This document shows, in pieces, positions 1-5,215 of a DNA stretch of 6,977 nt. Location: the NCBI GenBank assembly GCA_016209995.1, contig JACQVC010000268.1, positions 1 through 6,977 of the forward strand, in the 5' to 3' direction. Under the pieces are notes generated by a model, which made no database searches, had not been told where the DNA came from, and was given only the letters and a program-made list of their open reading frames with translations. The DNA is from Gemmatimonadota bacterium (GTDB taxonomy: Bacteria > Gemmatimonadota > Gemmatimonadetes > Longimicrobiales > Gaopeijiaceae). The translations under genes were made by a program, and so were the position numbers. Positions within the stretch are counted from its first letter, which is position 1, and the number at the start of each line of letters is the position of its first letter.

Positions 1-48
1 GTCTTCGTGGGATCGTCGTTCGACACCGGCCCGGCCGAGGAGCGCTGA
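1..48 (+). CDS. C-terminal tail of an unidentified plus-strand gene (partial)
   Basis: Frame 1 is open from the window edge and ends with TGA at 46-48, giving 15 residues that read VFVGSSFDTGPAEER. Fourteen of the 15 codons end in G or C, as expected for coding sequence in this genome. If real, the gene converges on the minus-strand MfnF-like gene with only 6 bases between the two stop codons. The fragment is too short to identify a family, and chance openness over 45 bases cannot be excluded. Confidence 0.45.
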   Translation, partial: VFVGSSFDTGPAEER

Positions 49-54
49 GCCGGC

Positions 55-1083
55 CTAGGGGGCGAAGTCCGTCTCGGCCAGCAGCAACGCCACTGCGGCC
101 GCTGGGGCCGCGCGCGCCGCTGGCCCGAGTTGCGCAGCCAGGCTGCGGGTCGCAAGGCCGGCCGCCTGCGCGGCAGCCTCGGCGAGGAAGGCGCCCTGCC
201 CCGCCAGGACGGCGAGGTGCGGAAACGTCGAGCCCAGCCGCCGCCTGACCTGCCGGATGGCGACGGCGATCTGCCGCACCTGGGCCCGCGCCACATACTC
301 CGCGATCGCCGTGATGTCTTCCACTCCCACCATCTCCAGGTCGGCGCACACCATCCGGGCCAGGCGGGCGCCAGCTTCCGGCCGGCTCCGCCCACGGCCG
401 TCGGGCGTGTCGCAGGTGTAGTCCCAGTCCTCGATCCGTTCCAGCCAGCGATACACGTCGGCGGCGACCGCGAAGTGCTCGGCGGCCACGCGGCAAGAGC
501 GGCCGCCGAGCGGGAGCGATCGCACGATGGCGCAGATCGGCGTGCGGAGCGCTCCCGTGTAGACGAGCTCGCCGCTGGCGAGCCGGTCGGGATCCGTCCG
601 CCCCCTGGCGGCGACGCGCCCGGCCACGATCGGGATCACGTCGCTCGTCGTGCTGCCAACGTCGAGGAGCACGGCGTCGGGAGAGGTGCGCGCCACGAGC
701 GCCGCGGCGGCCATCCAGTTGGCGGCCGCCACCTCGAGGGGGCGCTCTGTGGCCTCCTGCATCGATCGAAACCGCCCGTCGACGGCGTACACCCGCGAAT
801 CGACACCAGGAAAGGCGGCACCAAACGCATCGAGCACGAAGGCCACGCCTTCCCGTTTGGTCGCAAAGCAGTCGGCGAGTTCGGCCGTCATCGTCACCGC
901 CATCGTCCGCGTCGCACCCCCCAGGCCGCCGGCGACCTCGGCCAGCGCCTCCGCCAGACGGTGCGGCTCGCGCCAGAGGGCGAACGGGCGCTCGACCACC
1001 TCGAGCGTGGCCCCCCCGTCGCCGAGGCGCGCGGCCTTCAGGTTGGCGCCGCCCACGTCCCACCCGAGGATCGGTTCCTTCAT
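55..1083 (-). CDS. mfnF: MfnF/Orf5-type hydantoinase-like protein of methanofuran biosynthesis (H4MPT-linked C1 transfer pathway)
   Basis: The product is 342 aa and belongs to the ASKHA-fold hydantoinase A/oxoprolinase-like group called 'H4MPT-linked C1 transfer pathway protein' (COG1548/TIGR03123 type). In methanogens the MfnF member joins the aminomethylfuran and glutamyl-tyramine halves of methanofuran. Visible motifs are the first phosphate-binding loop GWDVGGANLKAARL (residues 7-20), MTAELADCF (65-73), the second phosphate loop LLDVGSTTSDVIPI (139-152), GELVYTGALRTPICAI (171-186) and a late glycine motif LAGQGAFLAEAAAQAAG (293-309). All lie in the expected order and the length is normal for the family. 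The start is ATG at 1083: the N-terminus MKEPILGWDVGG fits the family exactly, whereas the same frame open further upstream (to 1878) is only a shadow of the neighbouring gene. The start overlaps the ATP-grasp stop by 4 bases (ATGA), implying translational coupling. No signal peptide or membrane segment is seen, so the protein is cytoplasmic. Family assignment is strong; the exact bacterial reaction is inferred from archaeal relatives. Confidence 0.88.
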   Translation of the reverse strand: MKEPILGWDVGGANLKAARLGDGGATLEVVERPFALWREPHRLAEALAEVAGGLGGATRTMAVTMTAELADCFATKREGVAFVLDAFGAAFPGVDSRVYAVDGRFRSMQEATERPLEVAAANWMAAAALVARTSPDAVLLDVGSTTSDVIPIVAGRVAARGRTDPDRLASGELVYTGALRTPICAIVRSLPLGGRSCRVAAEHFAVAADVYRWLERIEDWDYTCDTPDGRGRSRPEAGARLARMVCADLEMVGVEDITAIAEYVARAQVRQIAVAIRQVRRRLGSTFPHLAVLAGQGAFLAEAAAQAAGLATRSLAAQLGPAARAAPAAAVALLLAETDFAP

Positions 1084-2141
1084 CTGGCTGTCGCCGTCAC
1101 GATCCGGCCCGCGGCCGTGAAAGACACGACCCGCCGCGCCCGACCTGCCGCGGGCAGCACGCCGGCACACGCCCGGAGCGCGAGCGCCGCCACATTCTCG
1201 TCGAGCGAAGCCCGCAACCCGATGTACGCCATCGTCAGGCGAGGATTGATCTCGATGACGATGGCCGTCGACGGTGTGAGTACGAGATCGACGCCGACCA
1301 GGCCCCGGAGCCCCGGACAGGCTTCGACGGCGCGCGCGGCGGCATCGGCCGCCTGGCACGCGAGCGGATGATCGAGCGGCGTCGTGCCGCCGCGATACGA
1401 AAAGGCCCGCGGTCCCGGGCGCACCCACTGAGCGTTGACCGCGAGCACCGCCGCGCGCCGGCCGTCGGCCACGAGCGTCACGCTGGCGGCGACGCCCGGC
1501 ACGTAACGCTGCAGAAGCAGACGGCCGCCTTCCGTCCCGCGGCGGCCGTCGCCGCCATCGAGCCCCGGTGTGAGGGCGGTCGAGAGCTCCCGCTCGTCGC
1601 GGGCGAGACGCACACCCCGGCACCCGGCCCCGCGCGCCGGCTTGACGACGAGGGGGTAACCAAGCGCGCGGGCGGCGGCGCGCCAGTCCGATCCGGGACC
1701 GACGACGCGGGTCTTCGGGTGAGCCACCGAGTGGCGCGCGAGGAGGACGGGAAGGGCCGCCTTGTCTGATGCGCGACGGATGGCTGCCGCCCCTGACCCG
1801 AGGAGCGCCCTGCCCTGCCGCTCGACGCGTGCGGCCAGGCGCTCGAGACAGCGACCGGTCTCGGGCGCCACGAGCCACACGCCGTCAACCGACGCGATGA
1901 GATCGTCCAACCGGGCGGCGCCGCTCGGCGGGAGCGTGACCACCTGGACTCCGGACGGCACCCGCAGCGGGAATCGCGAGTCCGCCGTGGTGACAAGCTC
2001 GTGGTGCCCCGTCGCCGCCAGGTCGGCGAGGAGCGCCGCCAGCATGGCCGAGCCCTGTCGGGCGAGCGAGGCCGGCACGCGCGCTCCGGCCAGCCCGCCA
2101 CCGGCGACGAACTCGTGCACCAGAATCCGCGGCCCGATCAT
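1080..2141 (-). CDS. ATP-grasp ligase, MfnD/OrfY-like, methanofuran cofactor biosynthesis
   Basis: The product is a 353-aa ATP-grasp enzyme. The N-terminal part opens with ILVHEFVAGGGL (residues 6-17), typical of the COG1821 group containing archaeal tyramine-glutamate ligase MfnD and bacterial OrfY. The ATP-grasp core follows: SDKAAL (125-130), the nucleotide-binding strand PLVVKPARGAGCRGV with K167, LLLQRYVPGVAASVTLV (208-224), then VGVDLV (282-287) and VIEINPRLTMAYIGL (295-309), where D285, E297 and N299 are the likely Mg-ATP ligands. These enzymes form an amide bond via an acyl-phosphate; here the likely role is adding glutamate to the tyramine or tyrosine part of methanofuran/methylofuran. 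Substrate is inferred from the family and from the Ftr and MfnF neighbours. The chosen start is ATG at 2141 because the family begins just before the ILxxEFxxGGG strand. The frame stays open upstream to an ATG at 2312 (57 more residues), but that stretch is not family-like and has rarer codons (ATT, ATA). There is no obvious Shine-Dalgarno at 2141. Confidence 0.85.
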   Translation of the reverse strand: MIGPRILVHEFVAGGGLAGARVPASLARQGSAMLAALLADLAATGHHELVTTADSRFPLRVPSGVQVVTLPPSGAARLDDLIASVDGVWLVAPETGRCLERLAARVERQGRALLGSGAAAIRRASDKAALPVLLARHSVAHPKTRVVGPGSDWRAAARALGYPLVVKPARGAGCRGVRLARDERELSTALTPGLDGGDGRRGTEGGRLLLQRYVPGVAASVTLVADGRRAAVLAVNAQWVRPGPRAFSYRGGTTPLDHPLACQAADAAARAVEACPGLRGLVGVDLVLTPSTAIVIEINPRLTMAYIGLRASLDENVAALALRACAGVLPAAGRARRVVSFTAAGRIVTATAR

Positions 2142-2148
2142 GCTGTGG

Positions 2149-2154
2149 ACTATA
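2149..2154 (-). promoter_or_regulatory. Candidate -10 element (TATAGT) for the ATP-grasp/mfnF pair
   Basis: On the minus strand TATAGT ends 7 bases before the chosen ATG at 2141. If it is a sigma-70-type -10 box, transcription would start at or next to the A of the ATG, giving a leaderless mRNA; this would explain the missing Shine-Dalgarno. No good -35 hexamer is seen 15-19 bases upstream, so support is weak. Confidence 0.25.
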
Positions 2155-2192
2155 CGCCAGGCGCGCGCGTTCTCGTCCCGGCCAGCCGCGCG

Positions 2193-2198
2193 TATAAT
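2193..2198 (+). promoter_or_regulatory. Perfect TATAAT hexamer pointing away from the ATP-grasp gene
   Basis: TATAAT on the plus strand is preceded by GCG, mirroring the GCG-TATAGT at 2157-2149 on the minus strand. The two form a 7-base inverted repeat (TATACGC at 2151-2157, GCGTATA at 2190-2196). At the usual spacing the -35 position reads TTCTCG, which is poor. If active, it would make a transcript antisense to the 3' end of fhcD. Perfect TATAAT is conspicuous in such GC-rich sequence but may be chance. Confidence 0.2.
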
Positions 2199-2426
2199 GG
2201 CGGCCTCTCGCCCTGAGACGCCGTCCTTCATCGTGAACGTGTCGGTGACCGGCATGAGCGCCGGACCGCGGCCGTCCCGGCAGACACACAAGAACCAGTG
2301 GGACTGCGGCACCGGCTACGGGTTCCTGATTACCCGATGGTCGCCCCACGAAACCGTTCGGACCGCGACCCGTCATGCCGCAGTGAGGTTGCTCGGACCC
2401 CATCCGGTCGGACATGGCGTGATTGC

Positions 2427-3326
2427 TCATGGCTTCAAAATCTCGTGCAGCCTGAACTGGTGCTTCCCGAGCTTGCCGCCGTAGTTCCCCGCCGAGATCT
2501 CGACCACGCCCGGCCGGCAGGCAGCCTCGATGCCGGCGCGCAGCGCCTGCTCGATCGCGGGCCGATCCAGACCGTCCACGACGATCTCGAGCACCGAGTT
2601 CACGCCCTCCGGGACCGCGCTCTCGACGCCGCTGCGTCCGCGCAGCGTGGGACAGTACGCGTCGTTGGTCGAGGCGATCATGTTCTTGTAGCGCCGGGCG
2701 CCCACCTTGCTGCCGGCGCGGACGATCCCGCCCGGAAACGGCAGGATGACGCCACGAACCGCCCGCATGGCCTCCACCGCCGCTTCGGCTGCCGCGAGCG
2801 CGGCCGGCTGACTCTCGCCCAGGATCAGGAAGTTGCCGCCGCCGATGGCCTTCTGGATCCCGAAGGCTTCTTCGACCAGGAACTCGCCTTCCATGACCGG
2901 GATCCGCCAGTAGCGGCGCCCGTCGAGGAACTTGCTCGACTGGTAGCGATCGCCGAAGTGCCGCAGGACGCCGCCGACGCCGACGCGGTCGGGCGCCTCG
3001 GGCAGACCGTCGAAACAGGCGGTGGTCGCGCAGGTGAGGACGGTCTGGCCCACGCGGTCGATGAGTCGGCCGGTGAGCCCCTCCTGGTCGAATCCAAAGA
3101 GCAGGGTGCTGACACCCGGCCGCCCGTCGGGTGTCTCTTCGGCGGAAAGTTCGGCCTCGATGCCGGCTTCCACCTTGCACCCGATCACCGAGGTGGCAAA
3201 GCCGGTCATGGCCTGGGCCGCCGTCCGCGCCCAGGCCGGGGAGCCGGCCGTGATGATCACGCGCGCCGCGCGCATGCCGAAGGCCTCGGCGAACGTATCG
3301 ACGATTCTCACGCCACGACGATCCAT
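2427..3326 (-). CDS. fhcD: Formylmethanofuran:tetrahydromethanopterin N-formyltransferase (Ftr/FhcD)
   Basis: The 299-aa product is a full-length Ftr (EC 2.3.1.101), which moves a formyl group between methanofuran and the N5 of tetrahydromethanopterin. In bacteria it works toward formyl-methanofuran as the D subunit of the formyltransferase/hydrolase complex (FhcABCD), which releases formate. Family landmarks appear in order: DTFAEAF (10-16), ARVIITA (21-27), TGFATSVIGC (41-50), ETPDGRPG (64-71), IGQ-like RVGQTVLT (91-98), PVMEGEFLVEE (143-153), GGGNFLILGESQ (162-173), LPFPGGIVRAGSKVGARRYK (195-214) and ISAGNYGGKLGKHQFRLHE (277-295). Both halves of the two-domain fold are covered with no gap or frameshift. 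ATG at 3326 is supported by the family N-terminus and by a Shine-Dalgarno-like GGAAGGTGGGA just upstream. The protein should be cytoplasmic. The next genes downstream belong to cofactor biosynthesis, which fits. The partner genes fhcA, fhcB and fhcC are not in the window. Confidence 0.96.
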   Translation of the reverse strand: MDRRGVRIVDTFAEAFGMRAARVIITAGSPAWARTAAQAMTGFATSVIGCKVEAGIEAELSAEETPDGRPGVSTLLFGFDQEGLTGRLIDRVGQTVLTCATTACFDGLPEAPDRVGVGGVLRHFGDRYQSSKFLDGRRYWRIPVMEGEFLVEEAFGIQKAIGGGNFLILGESQPAALAAAEAAVEAMRAVRGVILPFPGGIVRAGSKVGARRYKNMIASTNDAYCPTLRGRSGVESAVPEGVNSVLEIVVDGLDRPAIEQALRAGIEAACRPGVVEISAGNYGGKLGKHQFRLHEILKP

Positions 3327-3330
3327 AGAA

Positions 3331-3341
3331 TCCCACCTTCC
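3331..3341 (-). promoter_or_regulatory. Ribosome binding site of fhcD
   Basis: The minus strand reads GGAAGGTGGGA here, a purine-rich Shine-Dalgarno-like tract ending 4 bases before the ATG at 3326, with its AAGGTG core at workable spacing. It is the clearest ribosome binding site in the window and supports the Ftr start. Confidence 0.6.
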
Positions 3342-3387
3342 GGCGGCCGACCCGCGCCGGGAAACGCTTGACAGCCGTGCGGCGCCC

Positions 3388-3414
3388 AGTTTAGATCAGC
3401 GGGTCACTTGTCAA
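3388..3414 (-). promoter_or_regulatory. Candidate sigma-70-type promoter for fhcD
   Basis: On the minus strand a perfect TTGACA (3414-3409) is followed after 15 bases by TAAACT (3393-3388), which matches the -10 consensus at 4 of 6 positions. The spacing is short of the ideal 17. A start near 3381 would give a leader of about 55 bases containing the ribosome binding site. A second TTGACA lies on the opposite strand at 3368-3373, making an inverted pair with the first; this could be chance or half-sites for a regulator. Confidence 0.4.
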
Positions 3415-3445
3415 AAGGATCGCACGCACTGCGACAGCCTCGGCT

Positions 3446-3458
3446 TGCTCGACGAGCA
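3446..3458. repeat. Short palindrome upstream of the fhcD promoter
   Basis: TGCTCG-A-CGAGCA is a perfect inverted repeat with 6-base arms around one central base. Outside it, GCCTC (3437-3441) and GAGGC (3460-3464) could extend pairing through an asymmetric bulge. It lies about 30 bases upstream of the candidate -35 box. It could be an operator or a processed hairpin; there is no T-run on either side, so it is not a standard terminator. Confidence 0.3.
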
Positions 3459-3483
3459 GGAGGCCCTGACTGGAATGGCAGCG

Positions 3484-3522
3484 GGGCCCGGAAGGGTCCG
3501 GCCGGCGACTATCGGCCGGCCG
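3484..3522. repeat. Two adjacent GC-rich hairpins at the end of the gene remnant
   Basis: The first inverted repeat is GGGCCC (3484-3489), loop GGAA, GGGTCC (3494-3499), with one G-T pair on the plus strand. The second is CGGCCGGC (3499-3506) and GCCGGCCG (3515-3522), a perfect 8-base stem whose loop contains the TAG of the remnant at 3509-3511. They lie at the 3' end of the HEAT/HD-GYP transcript, so a termination or mRNA-end role is possible, but neither is followed by a T-run. Confidence 0.3.
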
Positions 3523-3727
3523 CGGCTTTCTCCTCGTCACGCGCGACCTCGAGGATGTTTTTCAGGCCGTAATTCCCCTCGTGGCAGGCGTACTCGTAGA
3601 TCGGCCCCTCGCTCGGCCGCATCGGATACGCGGCCGTCCACGGTCTGGTCCAGATCGTCGGATCGTCGACCGTCAGCTCGTAGCCCAGTGTGTCGGCATC
3701 GAGACGCGAGGGATGATATCCCCTTCA
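3509..3727 (-). pseudogene. 3' remnant of a secreted hypothetical protein (CHEGNY-type C-terminus)
   Basis: Between the HD-GYP stop (TGA, 3727-3725) and a TAG at 3511-3509 there are 71 open codons on the minus strand. They encode a recognisable protein end: LDADTLGYELTVDDP, then IWTRPWTAAYPM, then GPIYEYACHEGNYGL and NILEVARDEEKAAAGR. From memory this matches the extreme C-terminus of a large, unnamed family of secreted proteins abundant in Acidobacteriota, where members are usually several hundred residues long. Here everything upstream is missing: recognisable similarity begins only about a dozen bases after the HD-GYP stop, and no ATG or GTG precedes the conserved part. The only in-frame Met lies inside the PM motif. 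I read it as a truncated relic left by a deletion or rearrangement that placed the HD-GYP gene against it. Alternatives are an assembly join or an unrecognised extension of the HD-GYP frame by stop-codon readthrough. The function of the intact family is not known to me. Confidence 0.72.
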
Positions 3728-5215
3728 GGACGCGCCGGGCGACGGAGGGGCGAGGATCCTCGTGAGATCCACCCGGCCGTCGTCGGGCCGCAGAGTTTCG
3801 ACAATGTGGCGCTCGTACGCGCCGGAGCTGTCTCGCGCGCTGGTGTCGATCTCGCGCCTCGGCGCGTCCGGGTCGTCGGTGACGAGAACCAGCACCGGGT
3901 GCAGCGGGTCGGTCCTGCTCGTCCCGACGACGACGCCCGTTTCCCCGCGGCTCGTGCGCACGACCGATCCCAGCGGAAAGAACGTGATGGCGCTGACGAA
4001 CGCCTTGACGAGCGAGGAGTTCAGCCGCCTGCCGCCCAGCCGGGCCATGATGAGGCAGGCCTGCTCGGGCGGCGTCGGCGCCCGGTAGGTCCGGGCGCCC
4101 GTGAGGGCCTCGTAGGTGTCGGCCACGGCCACGATCTGGGTGAGGGCGTGGGGAACGGCGTCGCCGAGGTCGGGATAGCCGCGGCCTGTGAGGTCGCGAT
4201 GGTGCTCGAGCGCGACGGTCGGCGCCAGCGGGTACAGGCCGTCCGTCTCGACGAGCATCTCGGCGCCCAGCGTCGTGTGCGATTCGATGAGCCGCCGCTC
4301 GGACCGGTCCAGCGTTCCGGGCTTCTTCAGGATTTCCAGCGGCACGCGCGTCTTGCCGATGTCGTGGAGCAGCCCGGTCTCGACGAGCGCGGCGAGCAGC
4401 GTGTCGTCGAGACCGAGCTGCCTGCCCAGGAGCAGGCTCAGGGTCGCCACGTTGACCGAGTGGCAGTAGGTCAGGTTCTCGTACTGTTTGAGGGCCAGAA
4501 TCTGGCCGAGAGCGACGTTGCTGCGGGCGACCTTGTCGACGAGCAGCTGCACCAGATCGCGCACGGTGACGAGATCGACGCCCCGGCCGGCCGCCACGGC
4601 ATCGAATGCTTGCTCGGCAATCGCCAGCGATTTCGCATAATCAGGGTCGAGCGGACCCACCGGCGCGTCGGCCCACTCGGGCGCCGTCCAGCGCGTATCG
4701 AGCGGCACGATCCGGCCGAGGCTGACGTGCCGCACACCGCGCCGGGCCAACTGATCCTCGATTGTCTCTCCAGCCTTCCCCTCTCTGAACTGGGTCAGCA
4801 GGTCGGCGACGCCGAGCAGCTCGTCCGGCGTCACACCGTCGGCGATGTGAATGCTGTGGATCCCGAGATCGACGAGCTCGCGGGCGAACGGGGCGTCGGC
4901 CGTGTTCTCGTGGTGGAAGGCCACGCCGTCGAGATAGACGTCGCCATTGATGAGATCGAGGCGGATGGTCGGATGGCTGCCGAGCCGGTCGTGCGGGTCG
5001 GGCGGCAGTTGCGTGAGATGCCGCTTGACGACCTCGGCGAACTCCTTCAGCCTCTGGGCGATCATCGGATGCCCGGGCGGGTACATCGCCGTGGCGCGCT
5101 GCAGGCCCGCCAGGCCCCGCAGCAGCGGCACGGGGCCCGCCGTCGCATCGATAGGCGGATCCACCGCCGGCAGGTCTAACTCACGCGCGGCGGGTCGAGT
5201 GGTCGCGGTGCTCAT
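3725..5215 (-). CDS. HD-GYP domain phosphohydrolase-like signalling protein
   Basis: This 496-aa protein has an N-terminal region with an MYPPGHPMI motif near residue 44 and a helical segment, then an HD-GYP domain at about 240-400, and a C-terminal tail of beta character with VVRTSRGETGVVVG near 413-427. HD-GYP domains bind metals and typically hydrolyse cyclic di-GMP or related nucleotides. Likely metal and catalytic residues are present: H252 (CHSVNVA), H284-D285 with K288 (LLHDIGK), H313 (ESHTTLG), H338-H339 and D366 (VADTYEALTG). The signature is altered, however: HHRDLTGRGYP (338-348) instead of HHExxDGxGYP, replacing the Glu by Arg and the Asp by Thr. Activity and substrate are therefore uncertain. 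No receiver domain, signal peptide or membrane helix is visible. The ATG at 5215 overlaps the stop of the HEAT-like gene by 4 bases (ATGA), so the two are probably translated together and act together. The TGA is followed in the same frame by a foreign-looking gene remnant. Confidence 0.9.
   Translation of the reverse strand: MSTATTRPAARELDLPAVDPPIDATAGPVPLLRGLAGLQRATAMYPPGHPMIAQRLKEFAEVVKRHLTQLPPDPHDRLGSHPTIRLDLINGDVYLDGVAFHHENTADAPFARELVDLGIHSIHIADGVTPDELLGVADLLTQFREGKAGETIEDQLARRGVRHVSLGRIVPLDTRWTAPEWADAPVGPLDPDYAKSLAIAEQAFDAVAAGRGVDLVTVRDLVQLLVDKVARSNVALGQILALKQYENLTYCHSVNVATLSLLLGRQLGLDDTLLAALVETGLLHDIGKTRVPLEILKKPGTLDRSERRLIESHTTLGAEMLVETDGLYPLAPTVALEHHRDLTGRGYPDLGDAVPHALTQIVAVADTYEALTGARTYRAPTPPEQACLIMARLGGRRLNSSLVKAFVSAITFFPLGSVVRTSRGETGVVVGTSRTDPLHPVLVLVTDDPDAPRREIDTSARDSSGAYERHIVETLRPDDGRVDLTRILAPPSPGAS

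Larger units (their letters stand above)
2142..2426. other. Intergenic gap between fhcD and the ATP-grasp gene
   Basis: These 285 bases have no convincing gene on either strand. The minus frame continuous with the ATP-grasp gene is open, and a plus-strand frame from ATG 2197 runs to a TAG at 2482-2484, but neither resembles a protein. No GC hairpin followed by a T-run lies downstream of fhcD. The gap contains the divergent TATA elements described separately. The hexamer CGGACC recurs at about 2359 and 2395, which looks incidental. A gap of this size inside an otherwise tight gene cluster suggests that the ATP-grasp/mfnF pair has its own promoter. Confidence 0.6.

Noticed and set aside
130..1371. 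Long plus-strand open frame of 413 codons opposite the mfnF-like gene
   Set aside because: Antisense shadow caused by high GC content; its translation is Arg/Gly/Pro/His-rich with no motif, while the minus strand carries clear family motifs.
1084..1878. N-terminal extension of the mfnF-like frame up to 1878
   Set aside because: It lies entirely within the ATP-grasp gene in another frame and is Arg/Gly-rich; the family N-terminus begins exactly at ATG 1083 with an ATGA overlap.
2290..2375. Possible tRNA or tRNA remnant (stem-like CGGGT…ACCCG and a GTTCG)
   Set aside because: The putative anticodon loop would have 8 bases, the T-arm stem does not pair, and no acceptor stem is present.
2197..2484. 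Possible small plus-strand gene starting at ATG 2197, just inside the TATAAT
   Set aside because: No ribosome binding site, the ATG overlaps the hexamer itself, the translation looks like random sequence, and it runs antisense into the end of fhcD.
1885..3336. Minus-strand open frame of 483 codons spanning fhcD and the gap
   Set aside because: It overlaps the Ftr frame out of phase and continues into the ATP-grasp gene; no protein family features.
3327..3724. Mobile element as the cause of the gene remnant
   Set aside because: No transposase fragment, terminal inverted repeats or target duplication can be seen around the junction.
3581..5179. Plus-strand open frame of 532 codons opposite the HD-GYP gene
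   Set aside because: Mirror of a GC-rich gene; composition is dominated by Arg, Asp, Gly and Val with no domain, and the opposite strand encodes intact HD-GYP motifs.
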